Below are positions 31,420 through 44,850 of a stretch of DNA of 64,000 nucleotides, piece after piece (position 1 is the first letter of the stretch; every line of letters begins with the position of its first letter). Made by a program: the position numbers and the translations under genes. Source of the stretch: Branchiostoma lanceolatum (Eukaryota > Chordata > Leptocardii > Amphioxiformes > Branchiostomatidae); contig NC_089738.1 of the NCBI RefSeq assembly GCF_035083965.1, positions 19,060,734 through 19,124,733 on the forward strand, written 5' to 3'. Below the pieces are notes generated by a model. The model did no database searches, was not told the DNA's origin, and saw only the letters and a list, made by a program, of their open reading frames with translations.

Positions 31420-32330
31420 ATATCGACGTTTCTGAAATATCTTCTTCTTTAGTTCATAGCCGTTCTTCCTAACCCTTGACAGAAAAGCTTCTACACATCT
31501 TGTGCCTGGTGCAGTCGTGAAATTAGAAACTCTACTTGTCAGCAATGAGGTTTAAAAACAAGTCATAAGTAAAATGTTGTTCAACTAGAATTACCCGCAC
31601 ATTTGTGGAGGCCTTTGTATACGTGTTCATCACAACCATATCCAAATCCGCGACTTTCATTCCTGCAAACAAACCGTCTCCATTGTGCATTTCCCCAGCC
31701 CTTAATCCCCGGGTAGTAACACACCTCAAGCGTTGATGTGGAATGTGTTCTGTTCTGCCAAATCAACTCATACATACAAATATCGCTGGGAAACATGAAC
31801 CAGTATTGAACGACAAAAAGTACGGTACAATAGAGTTTTAAAGGAATGTGTCAGTTTAAGTAAAGATCATTAGGCAGGAATAGGTCGACAAATTCTAGCT
31901 CTCGCCTCAACAAATATATCGCTCTACAGCACGAATATCCTCTGTCCTGCAAGCCTCACGAAAAAATAATCAAGATTTTCAAGGCCAGACTCTGTAAGGT
32001 TTGTCTTTTGTGGTCTGTGTCTGGTACAAAATGTATCTGAAATGAAAGATTCTGGGATGGGGCATGGATAATTATGTCATGGGTTTGGGTGAGTAGGGGT
32101 GGATATGCGATGGGGTCATGTAGCCATATCTGCCTAGTAAGAACGGGGTTATAGTTCCTCTGCATCGTTTCTCTTCTTCTTTAGCAAGACTAGAAAACCC
32201 ACCAAGTAAACATAGCTACCCATTTCAACATTGCCAGAGTAACTTCCATTTCTTTATAGATAAATTAGTTATTGGTTTTGAAGCGGTATAGGGAATCGTG
32301 AAGAAAACATATAATGGGTTACCAAACAAG
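31420..32330. repeat. Older array block B, copy 1 (partner 34175-35040)
   Basis: The block runs from TTTCTGAAATATCTTCTTC through AGAAACTCTACTTGTCAGC, CATTTGTGGAGGCCTTT, CCCGGGTAGTAACACAC and TGGGATGGGGCATGGATAATT to AAACCCACCAAGTAAACAT. It recurs in the same order at 34175-35040, a period of about 2.76 kb. Confidence 0.8.
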
Positions 32331-34174
32331 CAACAATAAAAGGATGGTTCATACAAATTCACCACACATTTGAGGATGACATTGCAAACCGTGTATTTTA
32401 GATCATAGCCATGTGGTAGAATTATACGCTTATAGCTCAAATCTTTGAACGGTGAACAGTGACCCTGGTTATCCTAGTAGCTTTCACGGATGTAGAAACT
32501 GTGCGCTTGGGCTATCAGATTTTCAGGCAAGAGTGGAACAGAACAGGGGTAATTTTGTTGAAGAGACCACCTAGTTTGGGGCATTTCCCACACTCTGATA
32601 TGGAGTGTTTTCGATACAATAAACAAGTTGTCTTGATAGGAAGTCTCGCTGCTAATCTCGATCACAAACCCATTCTTTTTTGAAAGAGGCGAAACTTTGA
32701 AACCGTTGAAAGAAGGCGTATTTGGTAATGATGGTAGAACTTCATGCTTTGTCTAATTTCTACGTGTTCAATCTATGTTCTCTTCAGCTCAGCTATGCTT
32801 CCTATTTAGGACCAATTACTCGATATTACAATAACAACATGTAGGAAATGTGCAGGTACATGGTAAACATGTTGCGGAGAAACCTTAACTAAATGCCGTA
32901 TGTCTTTTCACATCGTCTCCCCCGTACATGCGTTCCGTTCCATGGCAAGCTTGGGGTTTGATTACAGTAAAGTGGCGGACTGTCATAATTGCAACAAATC
33001 GTTTATGATTCGCATTTGCCCAACCCCTAGTTCCCGGGTAGTAACATTTCTGAAGTGTTTATGTTGAACAATTTCTCTATTGCTGGATCTTCTTTCGATA
33101 GGAACTTTGGATTGATTATATGAATCAGTTTGTGTTCTGATTTCAGCCTAATGTCTAACTCGACTAGAAAGGGATGAGTTAAAACAGAATAGGAGTAATT
33201 TGGGAGACGAGTGCATGTAGTGTTATAAAGGCATTATTTAATCTTCTCTGTGCTCCGAAAAGTTTAAAACCCAGTGTTACATTTGCGAATAGCTTGCAAC
33301 ACATACAAAAATTGATTACTTTTATTGAAATTCTGTCGTCTGTAGTTCACGGAAATATGATATAAAAGACGACATTGTCTTCGTGCTCTAAGAGCGGACA
33401 GAGAGTCTCCTAACATATCGTGCCAATTGCCAAGTGTGATGACCTGAAGAAAAAAACACGCGTTCGAGACCTAATGTGTCTTAGCTGAAATAGCCTGCAG
33501 CACAAAACACCCGGAATCAATCAACACCAGACCGGTTGTCCCCCTGGCCTCTCACACCCTAAAACTGTTGAAATGTACCGAGGACGTGTCCGTTCTTTTT
33601 CGCTTTGTTGTTCCCTTTAGTTGTTCACAACTAGGAGTCAGCTGTACATATGGCAAGGAAAAGTAGGAAAATAGGTTGATATCGAAAGAGTTCAAATGCT
33701 AAACAATACTTTGTTACCTTCTTCTAGCATGACTAGAAAATTCCAGGCCAACATAATCAGACAGTGGACAGCGTCTTCTTGTCGCAAAGTAGTTGTGAAA
33801 TATCTGAGGACAAATGGTACGAAAAGCTTGAACGTGTATGTAGGTCATCTGTAAGAATGTATATAGTGAAAATAACGATGGTCCATGTCTGATGCATCTA
33901 CATTTGTAGCGTCCATTTAAGCGTTTGGACGAATATGACATACACACCTTGGAGTATAATGCCTACTTTTACCTACTAAGCCTTTGGTAATTTCTTGTGT
34001 TGAGTGGTAGATCCTAGATTGCATCATTGTTATATGCTGTATACTCTATTATAATAACGTGGCAAACACATACGATATTTCCGTCATATATGCATGCTTG
34101 GTATATGAATAATGGTGTACACATACACAAAGGGTCAGCTTTACACATGACAAAGCAGACTGACGAAACTGGTG

Positions 34175-35040
34175 AATATTGACGTTTCTGAAATATCTTC
34201 TTCTTTAGTTCATAGCCGCTCTTCCCAACCCTTAACAAGAAAGCTTCTACACATCTTGTGCCTGATGCAGTCGTGAAATTAGAAACTCTACTTGTCAGCG
34301 TTAAGAGAACCTGCAATTAGGTTTAAAAACAAGTCATAAGTAAAATGTTGTTCAACCAGAATTACCCGCACATTTGTGGAGGCCTTTTTATACGGGTTCA
34401 TCACAACCATATCCAAATCCGCGACTTTCATTCCTGCAAACAAACCGTCTCCATTGTGCATTTCCCCGGCCCTTAATCCCCGGGTAGTAACACACATCAA
34501 GCGTTGATGTGGTGTGTGTTCTGTTCTGCCAAATCAACACATACATACATACATCGCTGGGAAACATGAAGCAGTATTGAACGACAAAAAGTACGGTACA
34601 CTAGATTTTTAAAGGAATGTGTCAGTTTAATGAAAGATCATTAGGCAGGAATAGGTCGGCATTCGCTCTACAGCACGAATATCCTCTGTCCTGTGAGCCT
34701 CACGAAAAATAATTAAGATTTTCAAGGCCATACTTTATAAGGTTTGTCTTTTGTGGTCTGTGTCTGGTACAAAATGTATCTGAAATGAAAGATTCTGGGA
34801 TGGGGCATGGATAATTATGTCATGGGTTTGGGTGAGTAGGGGTGGATATGCGATGGGTCATGTAGCCATATCTGCCTCGTAAGAACGGGGTTATAGTTCC
34901 TCTGCATCGTTTTTCTTCTCATTTAGCAGGGCTAGAAAACCCACCAAGTAAACATTGCTACCTATTTCAACATTGCCAGAGTAACTTCTATTTCTTTATA
35001 GATAGATTAGTCATTGGTTTCGAAGCGCTATAGGGAATTG
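34175..35040. repeat. Older array block B, copy 2
   Basis: Same order and strong similarity to 31420-32330, with a small deletion (about 34660) and an insertion (GCGTTAAGAGAACCT near 34300). A separate 155-bp duplication (CGCAGTAAT...ATCCGAGCGTG...TATCGCCACGTTCTATA) follows at about 35213 and 35368. Confidence 0.8.
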
Positions 35041-36469
35041 TAAAGAAAACATGTAACGTTGATAGGTAACACAGGATGGTGGGTTAAGGTGGATGACAAT
35101 ATTTGAGGACAACCGTCAAGGCCAAACAAAGCTCAACACGTGTAGGAATGCTTATAGTGAAAATAAAAGTGACCCATGTCTGATGCATTGACATCTTTGG
35201 CTTTCATTTGATCGCGATTGCAGTAATTATTTGTGTTACATAGTAAATCCGAGCGTGTATTATCGCCACGTTCTATACTCTATTACAACAGTGGCAAACG
35301 CGTACATTTTGTCGTCATATATGCTTATATTTGTTAAGTCTACGGTTTGATATCTCATTGTAAGTTCGTGATCGCAGTAATCATTTGTGTTAAATAGTAA
35401 ATCCGAGCGTGCATTATCGCCACGTTCTATACAACAGTGGCAACCCGTACATTTTTGTCGTCATATATGTTTGATGTTTCAATAGTAGTGTACGTGTACA
35501 TCAGGGTCAGGATGTACCTGTGACAAAGCAGACTGATGAAACTGTTGATATTTGGTTAAAAGTATAAATGAACGGGTATATTTTTTTCCATTTTTTAGTA
35601 ATGATTATAGAAATCGTTACATGAGGTCACCACCGACTCTGAACGTGCTTGTCGTCATATTCTGGTCGAATCGCACTATGATCGAGCAGACGGGTATGTT
35701 TTGGATCAAACTATATTCAGTAAATGACTGCCTTTCTGCTTGTAAACTGTGACACAATCTCAAATTGTAGCCGCTGTACAAACCGAGCTGCGGTTTACTT
35801 TACGGTTTTTGCTTACAACAACTTTTTGTAAAAGAACCCGTATCGTTAATATCGTGGTCCCCTCAAGTGATGAACATTTTCCCAGCGGTAGCACATCTAC
35901 CATTTCTCAAGTGTTTACGCCAAAATGGCTCCCTCTTGGTAATGTTATTTAGATAAGAACACAGGGCACAGAGAAACCCGAGTAATTATGGAAAAAATAT
36001 TCTCGACTCAATCTTCTTTGGAATATCATGGATTTAGTCAAGACCGTTAGCCTTAAACAAATTGTTAATTCAAGTCCGTATTTCTACAAATCAAATACAC
36101 CCGTCCTGTCAGTTATGTCTTGCAAGAGTGCAAAAATAATTTTGCTTACACTCGAGATCGATTATATCAAGCAATATCTGTTCTAATTTCTGTCAAATGC
36201 CACTCGTTTGACTTACGCCACGCCACTAGAAGAAGTTCAAATCCCCAAACCTCATCGTTTTAGGCCGTGAATATATACACTTCTCTCTGTGCTAAAAGCT
36301 TAATCGTCTGCGTGTGTGTGGAGGGGTACATACTTGTAAATTTCGTACAACGGGTTCGTTCCCTTGCTACGCGTACCAATGCAAGATTAGATGTCTGTCA
36401 TCAGTCGGCGATGCTGTCTTCACCTTTATCGCAGTAAAATCTTAAACCAGACAAAATATCCCTCGTCAC

Positions 36470-39230
36470 TTTGTGCCCCTTGACAAATATCATGACTTAA
36501 AGAAAAAAAACACAGTCGTACCTAGTTACAATTTGGCGATTAACAGCCACACTGATTGACCCCCCCCCCCTGCCATCTCACTGCCAAATGTTTCAATCTA
36601 TGGATAACATGATGTCTGTATATTTTCGTTCTTCTTGTTGTCCACATGCTTATATCTGACATAGACATCTAAACAAGATGTGCCGTGCCGACCTACATAA
36701 CGGGATAAGGAGAAATGTTGATATCCCTGTCGTGGTTGCCCAGTATATATCAAACGATGTAGCAGTTGATCTACAATCCTTTTCTCGACTCGTTAACGAT
36801 CTCGCTCAATGCAAGGCCGTAGGGACCACGTCTAGGAATTGAACTAGTTGACGTGATTGGTTTAAACTGAATGTGGTTAAGTTAAGAGATAATGGTGGTA
36901 TGTTTGTTTTGAAGGTTTCTAGGTTATAATCGGGGGGAAAGCTGGGAGGGAGTTCAATAGTTTTGCTGTTCGTGGAAAAAAACTGTCACTGTAGAAAGAC
37001 TTAGAGGCTGGTAGTTGTGCAGTACAGTGGTGTGAGTCAGAGGAGAACCTGGTGGTACGCTGAAAAATTATATGTGTTGGGACAAGTAGTGAACGTTCAT
37101 CGGAACAATTTTTACCACCAATCTAATATTATACCCCTATCAGTAGGCGATGTTCTCTTTACTTTCTTAATGTGTGATAACGTAACAAACGTAGAGCGGA
37201 CAAGGTACCTCTCATCACATCATGCTTCTTGCCAAATGTTATAAGAAAAATATGTTTAGAACCCAATGTCACTTGTGCGAATAATGGATGTGCAATTTCT
37301 GTTGTCTGTAGTCCACGGAAATATGAAATAAAAGACGCCATCGCCTTCGCTCTCTAAGAGCGGACAAAGCGTCTCCTAACATATCGAGCCACTTGCCAAG
37401 TGTGATGACTTGAAGAAAAAAAAACACATAAGTTCTGGACCAGTGTCACTTAGCTGGAATAGCCTGCAGCACAAAACACACGGGAACAACCAGACCGACC
37501 GTTCCTCTGGCTCTCACTAACTATCGTAAATCGTTAAAATTTACGGGGGACGAGTCCGTTCTTTTCGTTTTGTTGTTCCCCTTAGTCCACAGAAATCCGC
37601 AAACAAAGATTTCGTTGCCATAAACCCGGTAAACACCGACTGTGCCGACCTACATAACGAAATAAGGAGTATTGCTGCTTTTTACCATAATCGGGGTTAC
37701 AGTACACATCAAACGACGTATTAGATGATCCACAGACCTTGCTTTACTTGGTTCGAAATTCTTTTTCTTTATCACGATTTCTTTTTGCAGTCTGACAGTG
37801 TGATGTTTTTTTGTGAAATAGCTGATCCAAATATTGAGTGTACATCGTCACTGGTCTATCAACGCTGGCTGTCACAATTATTGCATTCCACCCCATAGTT
37901 TCAGATGTACGTATGACGAAGTAAACTAAGGGAATTGTTTAAACGCTGAACAATATCTTTCCAATTTTTGTCATAATTAGAAAATCCAGAACCTTAAATT
38001 TCAAGATTAAACACTGCCTTCTTGTCGCAAAGTATCTGTGAAAATATGAGAACGAAGTCTGCACGAATCTGTTAACATATGTGTATGTAGGTCGTCTTTG
38101 AAAATGCATATAGTGAAAATGAAGATGACCCATTTCTGATGCCTCTACCTACCCAGCTTTCTATTCAAGGTTTCTGTTGAATATAACATATGTAACATAT
38201 GTACCCGAGAGTAAGATGGTTATGGTTTGATTTCTCAAACGCTAATCGGTGTCTTGCATGGCATTTTTCACGACTGCTAAAATGTGTGGGGTTAAAAGGC
38301 AAATCGGAGTGTACATTGTTGTGTTATCAAATTAATAACGAACGCCAAAGTTATGATATTACACACAGCTGGCATTTATCTTAAACGGTGAACATTGACC
38401 CTGGTTATCCTAGAAGTTTTCATGGGTGGAGAAACTGTGCGCCTGGGCTATCAGAATTTCTGCGAGGGAGGAATGGGACAGAACAGGGGTACCTTTGCTG
38501 AGAAACAAATCTGGTTTAATGCAGTTTCCACATGTACGGATATTTTTCGAGATGATAAACGAGTCAGTTTGCCAGGGAGAATCTCTGCTAATTTTGATCA
38601 CAAACTGATTCAGTTTGGAGATCAGCAGAGTTATAAAACTGTCGAAAGAAGACGCAATTTGTGATCGTAAAAATCAATGCTCTGTCTATTGTCTCACTTT
38701 TCAATCTCTGTTCTCCTCCGCTTTGCTTTTGATTCAGGATCAATCACGCTGTATCACAATAACGTCATTCGGGAAATACGCAAGTATGTGATAGAACAGT
38801 TGGGGATGGACGTAAAATGCCATTTTCGTTTTTAAATGGTCGCCACTGTAGATGGGCGGTGACAAAATTTGTATTCCGATTAAATAAAATGGCGGCTGTT
38901 ATTTTTGCAAACAAAGCCGTGTGTAGAACATTTTCCCAGCCCTGAATCACCGGGTAGTAGTTTTGTCCAGTGTTTGTCATAAGAATGTCCTGTCTTGCTA
39001 AATGATCTTTAACTAAGAACACGCAGCTAACAGAGTAATATGACGAATTATGAAAGAAAAAGTACACGTCGCTTTGATTTCTGTAAGATAGTTATACACG
39101 TTAAGCTTGGAAAATATCATGACCTAGAAACACAGTTTGAACCCAGTCACACTTTAGCCACAGCTACATCGATTCGCCCCCCCCCCCCTGGCCTCTAACT
39201 ACCTGAACATGTTACAATGTACGGAAGACC
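36470..39230. repeat. Older array block C, copy 1 (partner 41625-44850)
   Basis: Landmarks: GTGCCGACCTACATAACG (36685), GTGGTACGCTGAAAAATTA (37050), GACTGTGCCGACCTACATA (37638), GAAACTGTGCGCCTGGGC (38431) and CACCGGGTAGTAGTTTTGT (38948). The same landmarks reappear about 5.1-5.6 kb later. Identity between copies is high, often over 100 bp without a gap. Confidence 0.85.
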
Positions 39231-39240
39231 CGTGTATATG

Positions 39241-39545
39241 TACGAGGGGTGATCAATAAGTCCTCGGCCAAACCCAGAAAAAAAGGCCACAGCTCAAATG
39301 TCGGGGCATAATTGTTTAGTATGACATCTTTTAGCAATATCCACCAAACTTCAAATTATTGTGGCCAATACTTTTAGTCGACGTCCATTTAAAAACTAGT
39401 AGGTAAGTGACGAGAAAAATAGGGTGCACTGTGGTCAGAACTGTTTGAGGACATGACATCTTTGGACACATTGTCAACATGTTTAATGAAGATTCCCTTC
39501 TTTTTTCAACTAAAGAGAAGTAAATATCTTACTTTCAGCAGAGCG
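39241..39545. mobile_element. Mariner-like element end or fragment
   Basis: TACGAGGGGTGATCAATAAG followed by TCCTCGGCC resembles the terminal inverted repeat of many Tc1/mariner elements (TACGAGGNNNGTTCAATAAGT type). It interrupts sequence that is continuous in array block C copy 2 near 44862. No transposase frame or matching right terminus was found, so this is probably a solo end; the right limit is approximate. Confidence 0.45.
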
Positions 39546-39793
39546 ACTTGGCCCGCATGGTATGATTTTTAAAAACAGTATTACATCACCGTTTGCAGGA
39601 CATTTTTCGAGACCACAGTACTTTCCTATGTTAATTTGTAGACACCAGAGCAAATTATTACTACGTCTATACGCTCAGTACAATGCTAAGGAACCCTTCT
39701 GTCCTCATATGTATACGCTGGCAATTATAGGTGTGTACGCGTACACCAAGGGTCAGATGTACATAAGATCAAGTCTTATTGTGAGTCTGCTTG

Positions 39794-40420
39794 CTATCTT
39801 TTTGTTCTGTCCCAACCTAAAGCAGTAACTAATTTGGTGGAGCTTTGGTGAGTGTTTGAATATGCGTATGTGTTGGAAACAAACCTAGCAGCTCTTTCTA
39901 GGACTGCCTCTATTTTGGTGATGTGGTCCTTGTGATAGGGATCCGATGCACCGCTAGCATATTTCGATGTGGTCTGACAAGACTCATATATCTCAATGGA
40001 CTTGAATAGCAAATTTAAGTACATAATGAAATGTGACAATCCATGCATAGTATACATTGGGAAGTATATCAAAGAATATCTAGACGTTAGAAACTCCTCT
40101 AATGATTGTAAAATTCCATTGTCATCCCATACTACTACACCATAATGTATAAGATAGACTGATTAGCCTCATAGAATGTTATCTATGTACCAGTGAATGC
40201 CATACTTTGTACCTTGTACAATTGTTGTGCAATAAAGTTATTATCATATGGATTTTGTTTAACTGGATTCGGGCAATCGTATAGATTGCGTTTAATAAAT
40301 CCCAGTGATCTATTTGCTTTCGCTGTAATGTTATTGATGTGTTGGGACCATGATAGTTGATTGTTTAAAGTCACACCTGGATACTTCTGATTACATGTCT
40401 CAGTTGATATGAGGCTTCCT
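39794..40420 (-). mobile_element. Broken LINE reverse transcriptase C-terminal fragment
   Basis: Minus strand: TLNNQLSWSQHINNITAKAN and GFIKRNLYDCP (40374 down to about 40260), then, after about 200 bp of foreign sequence, YASGASDPYHKDHITKIEAV and ERAARFVSNTY (about 39970 down). These are the standard C-terminal blocks of L2/CR1-type elements. The foreign piece and a frameshift at the LVRP/EYAS junction show it is dead. It lies inside the array. Confidence 0.7.
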
Positions 40421-41354
40421 AGTTTGTAGTTGAAGAGCTTAGGCTTGTTGAATATTGTTGTTACCTACATTCTGTCCTGTGTCGCTTCTCCTTTAAGACG
40501 GCTGGAAAATATATTAAGTAGCATTTTGACATTTCGGCGACAAATTAGTCATTTATTTCGGAGTTGTATAAGGAAACGCAAAGAAAACAAAAGTGTACAG
40601 TCGACTGATGTTGTGGCAAAATGAAGATTTACATCAGACTCAAACAGAATGGAACAGGGTAGTCAGCACTTCAACAAATTGAATACCAGTCAGTTGGCTT
40701 GCAGAGCTAGGCCTTGGGGTTCAAAAACAGATTTCTTATACTCTGGATCAATTCTATGAAGTTGTTTGTGATGTAATTCCTGCCTAATGTCACGCTGTTG
40801 TCTTACACAAGCTGCCCTGCGGACTAAGGGGGATTGTTGCTATTTCTCATCGGAGTTTCCCGGTACATTCTAAACCATATTGCAGTTGATCCACATCCTT
40901 GCTTTTCTCGGCGTTTTCTTTTTTGTTCTTCTAATCATGAAAACAAGTTCCTTATGCCAAGCTGGCGTTCTGTAATGTGTTTTGTGAAATAGTTTAGAAT
41001 AGTGAGTGTGCATCATTGTAACTCCATACAGATTGACCGTTCTAATCACTGAAGTAACTACACTCCTAAGTTTCAGCTGCAACATGACAAAGCAAAGTAA
41101 CAGAATGGATAACCGACGTGCCTCAAATCATTCGCATTATGTTGCCTCGTTCTACCATAACTAGATAGTGGACATTGCCTCCTTGTTACATAGCTGTGAA
41201 ATATTTGAGGACAAATCTTGCATAGAGTTCAAAACATTAAACATATGTCTGTAGATCATCTGTAAAATGAATATAGTAAAAATACCGATGACTCGTGTAT
41301 GATACCTTTACATCTGTAGCTTTCCTTTCAAGCTGTTTGTTGAATGTGGCAAAC

Positions 41355-41420
41355 GCATTCATTCATTCATTAATTCATTAATTCATTCATTAATTCATTC
41401 ATTCATTCAATCATTCATAC
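41355..41420 (+). repeat. (ATTC)n microsatellite
   Basis: ATTC/TTCA units with scattered TTAA variants over about 60 bp, between array blocks. Confidence 0.85.
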
Positions 41421-42199
41421 GGTTTGATTTCATACTGTATCTTTCGTGATCGCGGTAACTTCTTGTGCTGGATAGTTATTTTTTTTCTGCTAATAATTGT
41501 ACAAATCATCACATGAGCTCACTTCAGAATAAGAGCGTGCTTGTCGTCATCTTCTGGTTAAATCGTAGCAGTCGAGTAGACGGGTATGTAAGGGATCAAG
41601 ATGAATTCAGTAAATGAATGACTGCCATGCCGCTTGACAGATATCATGGCTTGAAAAAACACAATTTGACCCTATAGTACCCTTTTGCGATTAACAGCCT
41701 CGCCGATTCTAACCTTGCTCTCTGACTATTTCAAGATGTTCCAATCTATGGATAACATTTCTGTGCTTTTTTGTTCTTCTTGTTGTCCACATACACCTGA
41801 AATAAATATCTTGTTCCCCTAAACAAGATATGCCGTGCCGACCTACATAACGGAATAAGGGAAATTATTGACATCCCTGTCGTGGTTGCCCGGTATATAT
41901 CAAACGATGTAGCAGTTGATCTACAATATTTTTCCGACTCGTTTTTTTTTTGACGATCTCGCTCAATGCAAGGCCGTAGGGGGCCACTAGTTGGAATTGA
42001 ACTAGTTGACGTGATTGGTTTAAACTGAATGTGGCTAAGGCGAGAGATAGCGGTGTGTGTTAGTTTTGAAGGTCTGTGGGTTACAATCGGGGGAAAGCAG
42101 ACTTGATTATTTATCCCTTTTATTTAGTACTGAATTGTATACCAGCTTTAAATCTGGCATAAACAAATTTGTGGGGATAGTGGTATTGTGATGGTCTTA

Positions 42200-42437
42200 T
42201 CCCATATTCGCCAGAATGACACTGTGAAATCTCGTTATGGTAAAAAGAAGGGATAAGACTTATGACATCCCCTCTTTGCGCCAGATAGGTACTATATGAA
42301 ATCTCCTTATGGTAAAAAGAAGGGATAAGTCCTATGCCATCCCCTCTTTGCGCCAAAAGAGACTACGAAATCGCCTTATGGTAAAAAGAAGGGATAAGAT
42401 CTATGCCATCCCCTCTTTGCGCCAGATATGTACTATG
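42200..42437 (+). repeat. Tandem repeat, unit about 70 bp, three copies
   Basis: TATGGTAAAAAGAAGGGATA followed by CATCCCCTCTTTGCGCCA recurs at about 42236, 42308 and 42377 (periods 72 and 69 bp). Located inside array block C copy 2 only. Confidence 0.8.
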
Positions 42438-42447
42438 GGGAAGGCAG

Positions 42448-42572
42448 TAGTCTCTACCAGACTAACCACACCGGCTTTCGTGAGAACATTTGCCGACTCC
42501 CTTCATACAATTGACTCTATTCGGCCAATTTCTACTATTTTCCCAGCGACCCGCGGAGACTGGTAGAGCCTA
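42448..42572. mobile_element. Foldback element, CCTCTACCAG family
   Basis: TAGTCTCTACCAGACTAACC at the left and GAGACTGGTAGAGCCTA at the right, with an internal GGCCAATTTCTACTATTTTCC like the other members. Inserted between the 70-bp repeats and the rest of block C copy 2. Confidence 0.7.
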
Positions 42573-44850
42573 GGAAAGCAGTGGGCTGGGAGGGTGTTCC
42601 ATATTTTGCTGTTCGTTGAAAAAAGATGCTACTGTAGAATGACTTTGAGGCTAGTAGTTGTACAGTATAGTGGTGTGAGTCGGAGGAGAACCTGGTGGTA
42701 CACTGAAAAATTATTCGTGTTGGGACAAGTAGTGAACGTTCATCGGAACAATTTTTACCACCAGTCTCATATTAAACCCCTATCAGTAGGCGGTGTTCTC
42801 TTTACTTTCTTAATGTGTGATAACGTAACAAACGTAAAGCGGACAAGGTATCTCTCATCACATCATGCTTCTTGCCAAATGTTATAAGAAAAATATGTTT
42901 AGAACCCAATATCACTTGTGCGAATAGCTTGCAACACACACAAAAATGTATGACTTTTATTCAATTTCTGTTGTCTGTAGTCCACTGAAATATGAAATAA
43001 AAGACGACATTGTCTTCGCTCTCTAAGAGCAGACAAAGCGTTTACGAACATATCGTGCCACTTGCCAAGTGTGATGACTTCTGGACCAGTGTCACTTAGC
43101 TGGAATAGCCTGCAGCACAAAACACACGGGAACAACCAGACCGACCGTTCCTCTGGCTCTCACTAACTATCGTAAATCGTTAAAATTTACGGGGGACGAG
43201 TCCGTTCTTTTCGTTTTGTTGTTCCCCTTAGTCCACAGAAATCTGCAAACAAAGATTTCGTTGCCATAAACCCGGTAAACACCGACTGTGCCGACCTACA
43301 TAATGAAATAAGGAGTATTGTTGCTTTTTCCCATAATCGGGGTTACAGTACACATCAAACGACGTATTAGATGATCCACAGACCTTGCTTTACTTGGTTC
43401 GAAATTCTTTTTCTTTATCACGATTTCTTTTTGCAGTCTGACAATGTGATGTTTTTTGTGAAATAGCTGATCCAAATATTGAGTGTACATCGTCACTGGT
43501 CTATCAACGCTGGCTGTCACAATTATTGCATTCCACCCCATAGTTTCAGATGTACGTATGACGAAGTAAACTAAGGGAATTGGTTAAACGCTGAACAATA
43601 TCTTTCCAATTTTTGTCATAATTAGAAAATCCAGAACCTTAAATTTCAAGATTAAACACTGCCTTCTTGTCGCAAAGTATCTGTGAAAATATGAGAACGA
43701 AGTCTGCACGAATCTGTTAACATATGTGTATGTAGGTCGTCTTTGAAAATGCATATAGTGAAAATGAAGATGACCAATTTCTGATGCCTCTACCTACCCG
43801 GCTTTCCTTTCAAGGTTTTGTTGAATATATGACATATGTAGCCGAGAGTAAGATGGCTATGGTTTGATTTCTCAAACGCTAATCGGTGTTTTGCATGTCA
43901 TTTTTCACGACTGCTAAAATGTGTGGTGTTAAAAGGCAAATCGGAGTGTACATAACTGCATCAATAGCGTAGACACGAACGCGAAAGTTATGATATTACA
44001 TAGAGCTGCAACTATCATAAACGGTGAACATTGACCCTGGTTATCCTAATAGTTTCCATGGGTGAGCCTGGGCTATCAGAAGTTCTGAGAGGGAGGAGTG
44101 GGATAGAACAGGGGTACCTTTGCTGAGGACCCAAACTAGTTTCCACATGTGCGAATATTTTTCGAGATGATAAACGAGTCAGTTTGCCAGGGAGAATCTC
44201 TGCTAATTTTGATCACAAACTGATTCAGTTTGGAGATCAGCAAAGTTATAAAACTGTCGAAAGAAGACGCAATATGTGATCGTAAAAATCAATGCTCTGT
44301 CTATTGTCGTGTATTGTCTCACTTTTCAATCTCTGTTCTCCTCCGCTTTGCTTTTGATTCAGGATCAATCACACTGTATCACAATAACGTCATTCGGGAA
44401 ATACGCAAGTACGTGATAGAACGGTTGGGGATGGACGTAAAATGCCATTTTCCTTTTTAAATGATCGCCACTGTGGATGGGCGGTGACAGTTTGTATTCC
44501 GAAGAATAGAAGTAAAATGGCGGCTGTTATTTTTGCAAACAAAGCCGTGTGTAGAACATTTTCCCAGCCCTGAATCACCGGGTAGTAGTTTTGTCCAGTG
44601 TTTGTCATAAGAATGTCCTGTCTTGCTAAATGATCTTTAACTAAGAACACGCAGCTAACAGAGTAATATGCCAAATTACGAAAGGAAAAGTACACGTCGC
44701 TTTGATTTCTGTAAGATAGCTATACACGTTAAGTTTCTTCTTGCCGCTTGGAAAATATCATGAGCTAAGAACACAGTTTGAACCCAGTCACACTTTAGCC
44801 ACAGCTACACCGATTCCACCCCTGGCCTCTAACTACCTGAACATGTCATA

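Larger units (their letters stand above)
16430..44850. repeat. 28-kb tandem array of long, mostly non-coding units
   Basis: Ordered blocks recur throughout: the TAGTAACA/CAAGTGTTTACG block, the GGCTACGGTTTGATTT...CATGACATTTTTCGTGAC block, the GTACATGTACACCAAGGGTCAG block, the TTTCTGAAATATCTTCTTCTTTAG block and a CACCAAGTAAACGTAG...CAGAGTAACTT block. Three recent copies of a 4.0-4.5-kb unit fill 17560-30312. Older diverged blocks fill 30830-44850. Within one recent unit some blocks already appear twice in diverged form (for example 18245 and 21290), so the array is higher-order. Reading frames within it are short and lie in AT-rich sequence. Apart from retroelement scraps, no protein family was recognised. 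Confidence 0.85.
41625..44850. repeat. Older array block C, copy 2
   Basis: Repeats 36470-39230 in order. Extra length comes from a short tandem repeat at 42200-42437 and the CCTCTACCAG-type foldback at 42448-42572. The mariner-like insertion found at the end of copy 1 (39241 onward) is absent here. Confidence 0.85.
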
